From: a virus
Direction: 5' to 3' (one strand)
Virus record (IMG/VR): IMGVR_UViG_3300008266_000101
Coordinates: 1 to 45,792 of that record
DNA length: 45,792 bases
A program made the translations under genes and the position numbers. Positions 34,301 through 43,100 of this stretch are shown here, piece by piece. How positions within the stretch are numbered: the first letter of the stretch is position 1; the number at the start of each line of letters is the position of its first letter. The notes under the pieces are model-generated. The model saw nothing but the letters and a program-made list of their open reading frames with translations, was not told the origin of the DNA and searched no databases.

Positions 34301-37300
34301 ATTAAAATTAAATCCACCTGCTAATGGATTTGTACTATATAAAGTACTTCCACTTACTGCTATAGGATAAGAAGATGATATTGCGTTTGTTGCCCAACTA
34401 GCAGTACCTTGAAGTGAACCAGTAAATCCAAGTGTTGAAGTTGTAGAACCCGTTATTACTAAACTACCAGTTATTAAAGCAGAACCAGTATATGGGAAAG
34501 CAGCACCGGCAGTTGCATTAATTGTCACATTACCTAAACCACTAGTTGGAGAAATAGTAACATTAGTTCCTGCTGTGATTTGAGTTACACCTCCATTAGC
34601 AGCATAGGAGGCAGATAATGAACTAGTTGCAAACGATGCTGTTGCAACCGTCATTGATGCTGTTTGGCTATTTAATACAAACGAACTTGTTTGAGCGTTA
34701 GTTACAAATGAACTTGTTTGACTGTTTTGAACAAACGATGATGTTTGGCTGTTTAGGACATATGGAGACAACATTGATGATGTTGCACTAGTTAAAACAT
34801 ATAGTGGTGCTAATGCTGCTGTACTAGCGAATGATGCTGATGTCGAGCCACTTGCATAAGATGCACTTAATACAGACATTGATGATGTCTGTGAATTAAG
34901 GACAAATGAGGATGTTTGAGCGTTTGTTACAAATGAACTAGTTTGGCTGTTCTGAACAAACGAGGATGTTTGGTTTGAAGTAACAACACTATTATTATTT
35001 ACTGATAGACTTCCAGTTATACTTACACTACCAGTAAATTGATGTGTATTTGCTAATAAACTGCCGAATCTAGTTGATCCAGTAACGAAATCAGTAGATG
35101 ATGTAATAGTTTGGGCTACAATTGTTTGAGCCGTTAACGTGCCTCTAACAGTAAAATTGTCTGCAGATGATGCTGTACTAGCAAATGAACTTGATACAGC
35201 ATTGAGAACATAGGATGCAGTAGTAGCATTATTAGCCCAACTTGCAGTTCCAAATAGCGATCCTGTAATACCTAAACTAACATTTAAACTACCAGTTATA
35301 GTTGTTGAGCCAGTAATATTAACAGACCCCGTTATTGTTTGGTTACCTCTAAATGTGTTTGAACCAGTAGTAGCAAATGAGCTTGTTTGTGAAATAAGTA
35401 AATATGGAGCCAACATTGATGATGTGGCACTATTAAGAACGTAGTTAGGTGCAAATGAAGCAGTACTAGCAAACGATGCACTTACTGCATTTAAAACATA
35501 GGATGCTGTAGTTGCGTTTACTGCAGTAGTAGCAAATGAAGCAGACACTGCATTTAAAACATAAGAGGCAGTTGTAGCACTAGATGCATTACCTAATAAT
35601 GATCCTGTAATTGAGGTAGCATTTATAGTTGTTATAGTAGCAACAGATGCTGTAATAGCTGATCCTGATATTAATGCAAAATTGTATAAATCATTTCCTC
35701 CTAATCCAAGATCTCCAGTCATTTGTCTAAAACCATCAACACGAAGATATTGCAGGTGATCATCAGCAGTTAATCCTAATAGATTTCCGTGTACTGCAGA
35801 TGCATTCACACCAGCTGCTCTAAAACCAATAATTGGTCTAATATCTTCAATTTGTGTAATATTAGCAGATCCTGATTGAACATATACTGCTGCTAACGGT
35901 ACTACACCATCATTAAAGTATGTTGGTATAGTTGGTAAACTAGCACCTTCTGCCTGTACTAAACTAGCGTATTGGTTATCATTAATTACTAGGAAGTATT
36001 CTTCATCTACACTCTCACCTACTAAATAAACTGTATGTTTAGTGTAGTATGAAGCCGACATTGCTATTAATTGGCTGCCTGAAGCATATACATTATTAGG
36101 AACAATAGATGAAGTAAATCTAGCCCAAACTGAAGCGCTTTGATAGTATTGTGTTAAATTAATTGATGATGTGCCTGCTGGGAGGAAGTTATTTTCTGAG
36201 AGATAATAGCTACCTTGTGTTACATCTAATTTAAATGGAGTGACATCTTCAGTTACAATAGATCCTTCAGCAAATACAGGTCCAAGGGCTTCTCTATTAA
36301 ATTTAGAGAGCTTATTAGACATATGTTCACCATCAAATGGACTTTGATCTATAAATTCAATTCCAGTATTATTTGTAACTACTCTACCAAGTATAATGTT
36401 TGTAGTACTATCAGGTGATGTACCAGAAGCTGAAAGTGTACCATTATCGTTTAGGTAAATGTAGTTGTTTGTATTAGCTGTAAGAGTTAGATTAGTATTA
36501 ATCCAATCTATTCTCTTGTAGATATCTGTACTTACTGCGTCTTGTAAATAACCAAATCCAGCAGCAGTTGTGATTGTTAAACTACCAGAAATAGTAATTT
36601 CACCACCCTGCATAACACCCATTGGTGAACCCTTAAAGATAAGAGTTGTAGCGTCAGTATGAGTACCATCAGCAAATGTTACAGATAATTTTCTTGTAAT
36701 ATCGTTTTCACCATCTGTATCATCTAGGAAGTTCCAATAAAAATCCTCACTTACATTATTTATCTTAGTGTGATCAGAGACACCTTGATATCTACCTACT
36801 GTACCTATTTTTTGTACATCAAAGTCATAAGTAGAAGAATCATGTATCATAGATCCTACTACTCTGAATGTTGGTGGATTACCTGTATTAGGAACAACGT
36901 AGCCATAATCCCAATCTTGTATATCTAAACCAGATGCTTCTAATGTTGAACCATTTTCTAGTTTAATTGCTATTGAATTAGCTGTAGAATCACCTTTAAA
37001 TAAAGAAGTATACAGGTTTAAGCTAGAGCTAGGGCCTACAGCGTAGTTACCTATAGTAGCACTAGCTGATGGAAATAGGTAGTAGTTTTCTAAGTTACAA
37101 TATGAAGAAACTCCGTTACTAGATGATACATAAACACCATAACTAAATGTTCCGTTTATATCAATATATTCACCATAAAACTGAGTATCAGTTGTGCTTG
37201 CGTCTACAGTTATACCTCTGTCACAATCATATATTGAGACTTTATGGGCTTGAGCAAAATCACCAATATCATCTATATACAATGCTGAATACCCAGAACC

Positions 37301-40093
37301 AACATTTGCTAAACTTAGGAAGGATACTTCATTGTTAACACCCATTTTAATAAGGTGTTGATTAGATGAGCTTGGGAATATTTGGGTAGTTTGAATGTTA
37401 CTACCTACAATACTAACATAAGGTTTACCTACTAAATCAATTGTTTTTTCTGTAAATTGACCAGGACCTACCTCAATTATATATCTGTTATCAGCTGAAG
37501 AATCTGTAATCCAGGCTACTGAAGCACTAATTGATGTAAAGTCACCTCCCTTTTTAGCTACAGTTAATCTTCTTGGATCTTGTCCTACTTCGTAAAGTGA
37601 AGCTGTTGCTGGGATGATTGTTTTAAGAAATGTATCAGTACCAGATATTTTACCAGTTGAACCTGTGTGTTCAATTAATACATCATAAGTGCAGTTCTCA
37701 AAGTTAAGAGCAACAGCATCAATTGATGGAGCAGATCCTGTTTGAGGAGCCCAAATACCATTTATCCACCTTTGGAAGTTAACACCTGTTAAACGAAGTG
37801 AACCCCCATTATAAACTTTAAATCCAGTACCCCTAGCAGTACCAGTTGCTCTTGTTAATAAACATCCGTTAACAATGAATGTACAACCAGGAGCGTCTGC
37901 TAATGCGAATATTTGATTATTATCAGTTCCTGCTACACCACCATTGGTAGAGGTTACGTTACGTAACTGCATCCTACCAATACTACCTCCACTACCTGTT
38001 ACACGGAAACCAATGTCAAATGATTTTTGAGAAACAGCATCTGTATAACCGCCATATTTTACATTAGAACACTGTAAGATACAGTTTCCACTTCCTGAAC
38101 CTTCACAAGTTGCGTTTGTATAGTTTGTACCAAAACGAATATTTTCAGCATATGCAATTGCATTTCTCTGAGGTGTAGTAGGGGAAGAATAATAAATTGC
38201 TGAAGCGCCAGGTCCGGTTGAGCCTTGTATTTGCATATCAATAACCATTGTTTGGTCACTCATTACAAATATACTAGCACTTGGATTAGAAGCAGATACT
38301 ATTGTTGAAGTTGAACTATCACCTTTTACTGTTACATAAGAAGGTATAGTCATTGTGTCTTCTATATAGACGCCAGGATAAACTCTTACTGTGTAAGTAT
38401 TGTTTTCAGAAGCATCTGTAATACTATCTACAGCAGTTTTAATTACATTATAGCCTGTAGCACTACCTGATAATCCTACTGTTATTATATTGTCTATATA
38501 AGGTTTAAAAGATGATGTTGGTATAGCTAATGGAAGCCAATTATTATTACCAATCCAAGCATGACCGGGATTAAGATTAGGTAGACTATTAGTTAAACCC
38601 GAATTGGAAACCATTATACTTCCATTAGTATTGTCTACTCTAACTACTGTACCTAATGGTTGTATTAATGTTGATCCTGTTGGTTGAATGTTTGTATAAC
38701 CGCCACCTGCAGCAACATATACTTCATCACTTTCGGCAAAAGTAGAGGTATCAATATTATTTATAAATCCTAATACTATGCCTAAACCTTGTTGACCTGC
38801 TGTTAGTGTTTCATTTAAGATATAAGTAGCAGGCATTAATGAAGCACTGGCTGCATCTGCTTTAACTACTTCTGCTGTATTGCCAACTGATGAGGTTACA
38901 TAAACAGGAGTACCTTTTACTAAAGTAGTTGCTCCAACGTTTTTAACACTTTCTAAAACTGATCTAACATAATTCCAACTTAAAGTACCGGCACCATCTG
39001 TCTGTAAGAAGAAACTTGATGTGCCTGAATTGGTTGGGTAATTATTTCCACTGGCTGTTAAATAAGTTGTATTAATTGTAGTTGCTGTTAGTGAACCTGT
39101 AAGTCCATAGGAGCCAGTTAATTGTTTAGAATTAATCCAAACACTACCACTTTTAACTAATAAATCACCATATGAAGAGGTAGTTGTAGTATCACGAATA
39201 TCGTGTAGTTCTCCTAGTTCATATCCATTGTCTACTTTAACTTGTAAAATACCATTAGTAGATTGAACAACGACCTGTCCTAATCTTACTGTGTGATTAG
39301 GAGCAGTAGGCACAACATCAGTATATTGACCTGATGATGATAGATATAATAGTGTTGCTGGGGCAAAGGCGTTTGTGTTGACGCCTATAATTTCTCCATC
39401 TGTTACTGCGTATCCATAGTTATTTGGACTTATATCTTGAGCTATAAGACCAATAGTATAAGCTGAACTGGGATCAGTTTCCCAACTTGCTGTTGCAAAT
39501 GTAGCAAATTGACCTGAATTACCGTTAATATAAACAACGGTACCTTTAGTTAATGTAAATGAGTTGGTATTTCTACCTCTTAAAACCGCCATATGACCAA
39601 CATTGATCATAAAGTTATTTACATCGGTATCAAGCTCCAATGTTTTTCTATCATCATCCCAGTGTATTCTTCCTTCTAAATGGGAAAGTGTACCAGGATT
39701 AGTTGTAAAATCTATATAATCAACTGTTGATATGTAAGATTGAGTAACAAAGATGGACCCAGTTAAGTTTATACTACCAGTAATTGCTGCAGAGCCAGTA
39801 TATGGGAAAGCAGCACCTGCAGTAGCATTGATAGTAACGGAGCCAGTTCCGCTTGTAGGAGATATAGTTACATTTGTACCCGCTACAATTTGAGTAACAC
39901 CACCGTTATCAGCATAAGATGCTGACACTACATTATTTGCCCAACTAGCAGTACCAAATAAAGAACCAGTGAAATTAGTTGCAGTTACACTGCCGGTGAC
40001 AGTAACACTTCCGCTTATAGCAGTGGAGCCTGTTACATTTAATCCTCCTTGGTCTACAATGAGACCATTCTTAACTTTGAATTCGTTTGGCAT
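31346..40093 (-). CDS. Giant chimeric tail fibre with beta-helix domains and YadA-like repeats (2915 aa)
   Basis: Largest gene of the window. N-terminus MPNEFKVKNGLIVDQGGLNV plus GSLFGTASWANN. A ~300-residue beta-rich part follows. Residues ~560-1165 hold two pectin-lyase-type beta-helix domains, each started by a strand with a P-G turn (RVYPGVYIEDTMTIPSYVTV, then EVGPGQFTEKTIDLVGKPYV), a fold used by capsule-degrading phage spikes. After a further beta part come repeated shaft modules (TASYVLNAVSASFATTA, SQTSSFV) and two blocks of 17-residue repeats (S-N-F-[LI]-G-x-x-A-G). The end (~2835-2915) is a tip-like domain: TVTFSTAFPNTSYAIVITG, SWTIESKAVGSFVIN, TTYWIATAYGES. No S74 domain. Depolymerase activity is not shown. 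Confidence 0.93.
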   Translation of the reverse strand: MPNEFKVKNGLIVDQGGLNVTGSTAISGSVTVTGSVTATNFTGSLFGTASWANNVVSASYADNGGVTQIVAGTNVTISPTSGTGSVTINATAGAAFPYTGSAAITGSINLTGSIFVTQSYISTVDYIDFTTNPGTLSHLEGRIHWDDDRKTLELDTDVNNFMINVGHMAVLRGRNTNSFTLTKGTVVYINGNSGQFATFATASWETDPSSAYTIGLIAQDISPNNYGYAVTDGEIIGVNTNAFAPATLLYLSSSGQYTDVVPTAPNHTVRLGQVVVQSTNGILQVKVDNGYELGELHDIRDTTTTSSYGDLLVKSGSVWINSKQLTGSYGLTGSLTATTINTTYLTASGNNYPTNSGTSSFFLQTDGAGTLSWNYVRSVLESVKNVGATTLVKGTPVYVTSSVGNTAEVVKADAASASLMPATYILNETLTAGQQGLGIVLGFINNIDTSTFAESDEVYVAAGGGYTNIQPTGSTLIQPLGTVVRVDNTNGSIMVSNSGLTNSLPNLNPGHAWIGNNNWLPLAIPTSSFKPYIDNIITVGLSGSATGYNVIKTAVDSITDASENNTYTVRVYPGVYIEDTMTIPSYVTVKGDSSTSTIVSASNPSASIFVMSDQTMVIDMQIQGSTGPGASAIYYSSPTTPQRNAIAYAENIRFGTNYTNATCEGSGSGNCILQCSNVKYGGYTDAVSQKSFDIGFRVTGSGGSIGRMQLRNVTSTNGGVAGTDNNQIFALADAPGCTFIVNGCLLTRATGTARGTGFKVYNGGSLRLTGVNFQRWINGIWAPQTGSAPSIDAVALNFENCTYDVLIEHTGSTGKISGTDTFLKTIIPATASLYEVGQDPRRLTVAKKGGDFTSISASVAWITDSSADNRYIIEVGPGQFTEKTIDLVGKPYVSIVGSNIQTTQIFPSSSNQHLIKMGVNNEVSFLSLANVGSGYSALYIDDIGDFAQAHKVSIYDCDRGITVDASTTDTQFYGEYIDINGTFSYGVYVSSSNGVSSYCNLENYYLFPSASATIGNYAVGPSSSLNLYTSLFKGDSTANSIAIKLENGSTLEASGLDIQDWDYGYVVPNTGNPPTFRVVGSMIHDSSTYDFDVQKIGTVGRYQGVSDHTKINNVSEDFYWNFLDDTDGENDITRKLSVTFADGTHTDATTLIFKGSPMGVMQGGEITISGSLTITTAAGFGYLQDAVSTDIYKRIDWINTNLTLTANTNNYIYLNDNGTLSASGTSPDSTTNIILGRVVTNNTGIEFIDQSPFDGEHMSNKLSKFNREALGPVFAEGSIVTEDVTPFKLDVTQGSYYLSENNFLPAGTSSINLTQYYQSASVWARFTSSIVPNNVYASGSQLIAMSASYYTKHTVYLVGESVDEEYFLVINDNQYASLVQAEGASLPTIPTYFNDGVVPLAAVYVQSGSANITQIEDIRPIIGFRAAGVNASAVHGNLLGLTADDHLQYLRVDGFRQMTGDLGLGGNDLYNFALISGSAITASVATITTINATSITGSLLGNASSATTASYVLNAVSASFATTAVNATTASYVLNAVSASFASTASFAPNYVLNSATSSMLAPYLLISQTSSFATTGSNTFRGNQTITGSVNITGSTTITGSLNVSLGITGSLFGTASWANNATTASYVLNAVSSSFASTASSADNFTVRGTLTAQTIVAQTITSSTDFVTGSTRFGSLLANTHQFTGSVSITGSLSVNNNSVVTSNQTSSFVQNSQTSSFVTNAQTSSFVLNSQTSSMSVLSASYASGSTSASFASTAALAPLYVLTSATSSMLSPYVLNSQTSSFVQNSQTSSFVTNAQTSSFVLNSQTASMTVATASFATSSLSASYAANGGVTQITAGTNVTISPTSGLGNVTINATAGAAFPYTGSALITGSLVITGSTTSTLGFTGSLQGTASWATNAISSSYPIAVSGSTLYSTNPLAGGFNFNRFDAIFLGNQAGYSAIDAYNSNFLGYQAGYLSLYANDSNFLGYQAGFDSYDAQRSNFLGYRAGYSASEAFNSNFIGENAGINASFANNSNFIGPSAGGDAINASNSNFLGNGAGYAATSASYSTLIGYHAGYNTNGGALGIKSNNIIIGTNITLPDGTKDSINLGAIIFATGSYAEPTGDAFTGTSNGRVGINVVNPQYTLDVSGSGNFTNGVTASLFGTASWATNAITSSYPIAVSGSNLYSVAPFSNIPQNSTSSIYIGENAGTGSGFGIKNAVAIGNNAGGLQYSPDGVYIGTNAGYNAFYGDQSIFIGKNSGKNSGNGRNSVFIGNDAGKDNLDGDRAVNIGLEAGVSSSAFDTVFIGYGAGGYSYSNHGIYLGQFAGDSTTGDYNIAMGRFAGLNAFNSSNVIFIGQSAGNEATDASNSIFMGLSAGYSASNASNSIFIGNTAGTVAVNASNSIILGERAGYISSNNLIGRNNIIIGTKVTLENGRQDSINIGGIIFGTGSYYSVAAGNAFSGSANGRIGINVVNPQYTLDVSGSGNFTNGVTASLFGTASWANNSLTASIATSASFAATASFAPLYVLTSQTSSMTVATASFATSSLSASFASTASSADNFTVRGTLTAQTIIAQTITSSTDFVTGSTRFGSIITNTHQFTGSVSISGSLTINGNDVVTNNLTSSFVQNSQTSSMTVATASFATSSLSSSFAATASFAPLYVLNSQTSSFVQNSQTSSFVTNAQTASMTVATASFATSSLSASFAATASFAPLYVLTSQTSSFVLNSQTSSMSVATASFATSSLSASYASNGGVTQIVAGTNVTISPTGGSGSITINATAGAAFPYTGSAIITGSLVITGSTTSTLGFTGSLFGTASYVTGSIFTSANPALSASYALTASYALNSTGGGLTTKAGSVVNSSFAGNPKKATVTFSTAFPNTSYAIVITGEDARSWTIESKAVGSFVINANSNTALAGTTYWIATAYGES
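32850..33540 (-). repeat. Second 17-residue (YadA-like) repeat block in the 2915-residue fibre
   Basis: Coding repeats of about 51 bases: [VI]-[FY]-[IL]-G-x-x-A-G units such as NSVFIGNDAGKDNLDGD, NAVAIGNNAGG, NSIFMGLSAGYSASNAS and NSIFIGNTAGTVAVNAS. Pattern: hydrophobic-G, A-G, then D/N-rich spacer, as in left-handed parallel beta-roll heads of trimeric adhesins, but with period 17. Boundaries approximate. Confidence 0.75.
33860..34290 (-). repeat. First 17-residue (YadA-like) repeat block in the 2915-residue fibre
   Basis: Seven or more units of the type NSNFLGYQAGYLSLYAN, DSNFLGYQAGFDSYDAQ, RSNFLGYRAGYSASEAF, NSNFIGENAGINASFAN. At DNA level near-identical CCTAAAAAGTT blocks recur on the plus strand every 51 bases. 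Approximate limits. Confidence 0.78.
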
Positions 40094-40129
40094 ATTTTAT
40101 ACTGTTTTCACTGTCCAACAGCGTGTCAA

Positions 40130-40141
40130 TGATAAATATTT
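40130..40141 (-). promoter_or_regulatory. Junction motif before the 2915-residue fibre gene
   Basis: Plus strand TGATAAATATTT, 37 bases from the ATG. Confidence 0.35.
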
Positions 40142-40144
40142 AAA

Positions 40145-43100
40145 TTATAATAAATTAGCAATAGATTTTACTGTCCAAACATCAGGTGCTGTAAAGCTTA
40201 AATTTACATTAGCGCCTGATAATGCTACTGCAAATGAAGCTGTAGCTGTATTTCCTATATCTGTAGTAGTTACTTCAGTATATCGTATTGTACCTCCACT
40301 CCATACTGACATTACTTGTCCTGCTCTAGCGTTAGAGCCGGATGCAATTGTGTAATTGTAAAAGGCAGAGGTGAAGGAACCAGTAGCGATTGATGATACT
40401 GTTGTTGTTCCTGCTGTTGTTGCAGATGAAGTATTATTGAGTTGGCTTGCTCCAATATTTAAAACTTGTAAATTTGTTGATCCTGTTACTGTTAAACTTC
40501 CAGTAATAATTGCACTTCCTGTATATGGGAAAGATGATGCATTTGCTACGTAAGAAGCTGTTACTGCATTTTGAGCCCAACTTGAGGTACCTTGAAGAGA
40601 ACCAGTAAATGAGGTAGCTGTTAATCCTCCTAGTATTGATTGAGATCCAGTATTTGTTAATACTTCTTGCCAACCTGGAGTTGATCCTGAATTATAGAGC
40701 CACAGTCCTTCTGTTGCTGGGCTTATATCGTAGACTAGTAATCCTTGTGCTGGAGCTGAAATTGCAGTCCTTTGGGCTGCTATCATTCTTGGAGGGAGGA
40801 AGCCTTTGGTGGTGGATTCTACGTTTAACATAGCACTATTTTCATGCACTATTGTTGTATTGTCTCCACCTATTTTAACTCCACCAATATTTGCAGGTCT
40901 TACGGCTAACCCTAAAGTTGAACCAAAGTTTCCTGCTATTAAAGTAATGTCATATGTCTCTCCACGACTCAATGATATAAGCCCAGCACTTGCCCCTGCT
41001 CTAACGAATTGTAAAAACCCAGTAGTTCCATATTCAAATGATGCTATACCTCCACTTGAAACATATGCATTTAATGGATAATTGTTTGCAGGGGCAGTTG
41101 CTCCACTAAACAATTTCAATACCCCACTCACCCTCGCAGTGCCGTTGACATCAAGCTTATAGGCAGGACTTGTAGTTCCAATACCCATACTTCCAGTACC
41201 ATCAACTACAACCAATGTATTCGATCCACTAATAATACTAAATACATTATTACCTGTATTAACGCTAGCAGTTACTACTCCTAGTGTTATTTGAGATAAA
41301 CTCAATCCGGCTATGTTAGAAGCAGTTATATATGAGGCAGTAGCTGCAAATGAAGCACTTGTAGCTATTGATGCAGTAGAGGCAAATGAAGCACTTGTAA
41401 CAGTTCCAACTACATTGGAAGCAGTTACATATGATGCTGTTAAGGCAGTTACTACATATGAAGCAGTACTAGCAAACGATGCTGTAGCAACAGACATCGA
41501 TCCTGTCTGGTTAGATAATACAACACTACTTCCATTTACTGCTAAGGATCCTGTTATACTTACACTACCAGTAAATTGATGTGTGTTACTTAATAAACTA
41601 CCAAATATAGTTGAACCAGTAACATATTCGGTTGATGATGTAATAGTTTGAGCTACAATAGTTTGTGCTGTAAGAGTACCTCTAACAGTAAAGTTATCTG
41701 CGCTTGATGCTGTTGCTGCATATGAAGCAGATATTGCATTTAATATATATGATGCTGTTATAACATTCAAAGCCCAACTAGCAGTTCCAAATAAAGATCC
41801 TGTGATACCATTAGTTACTAATAATGAGCCAGATATCAATGATGATCCAGATACCGTTAATCCACCCCATATATCTGTATCATCTTCAATTACATTATTA
41901 TATCCTTGATTTCCTATTCTAATTACATTGTTACTATCAACACCTATTAATGATACATTGCTAGTACCATTTATAGCAGTACCCTGGAAGAAATTAGCAT
42001 TGCTTCTTATATTGACGTTACCAAACTTTACATCGACAGAACCTGTTATTTGTACATCTTGTACTAGCGGATTAACGTAGGAAGACGTTTGGCTATTAGA
42101 TGAACTTACAGTATAGCTTGCAGATATAGCAAAAGATGCTGTTAATGATGATAGCGCATGAGATGCAGAGACCGCCCAACTAGCAGTACCAAATAGAGAA
42201 CCAGTAATATCTGGGGCTAATAAAGAACTTGTTACAGTTAATCCATTAGTATATCTACCTGATCCTGAGACGTCTAGATTAAAGATAGGATTCGGTTGGT
42301 TAATACCTATTCTACCGTTTGCAGAACCTGAGAATGGATTTCCTGTGGTTGTTGCATATGAACCGGTACCGAATATCAACCCCCCTAAGTTTATAGAATC
42401 TTTTCTGCCTGTTCCTAAAGTGATATTAGTACCAATAATAATGTTATTTGTGCCAATACCATTTGCTCCACCGGCAATATTATAACCAACTCTATATCCT
42501 AATAAATTTGAATAAGAAGAACTAATTGCTAACCTACCAGTATCAGCTCCTATAAAGTTAGAATAGTTTACTTGTGATGCATCTTTGCCAGATCTTAACC
42601 CTAAAAAATTAGAAAATTGAGATTTTTCTGCTCCATCACCGGCTTCTCTACCAATAAAGTTAGAATAACTTGATGTATAAGCATCACTTCCTGCTAAATA
42701 CCCCATGAAGTTAGAATATTCAGCATAAGAAGCTCTATAACCTGCTATTCCTATAAAATTAGATCCTCCAGCCCAATTTGCTTTTTCACCTGCAGTTTCT
42801 CCTATAAACACAGAATCATCAGAAAAACTAGCTGAAAGGCCTGCTCTATATCCTATAAAGGTGGCGTAGCTTGAATTTGCATTTCTTCCTGCATCATATC
42901 CTAGGTATATTACATATGGGATAACTTCCCCATCTTGGAAATATCCTCCAGGCACATTATAGATTGGTGCTTGAGATCCTAAACCATTACTGTAGATAGA
43001 ACTTCCTGTAACCGCCATAGGATAGGAAGAACTAACTGCATTGGGAGCATAAGAAGCAGTTAAAACATTTAACGCCCAGCTAGCAGTTCCAAATAATGAT

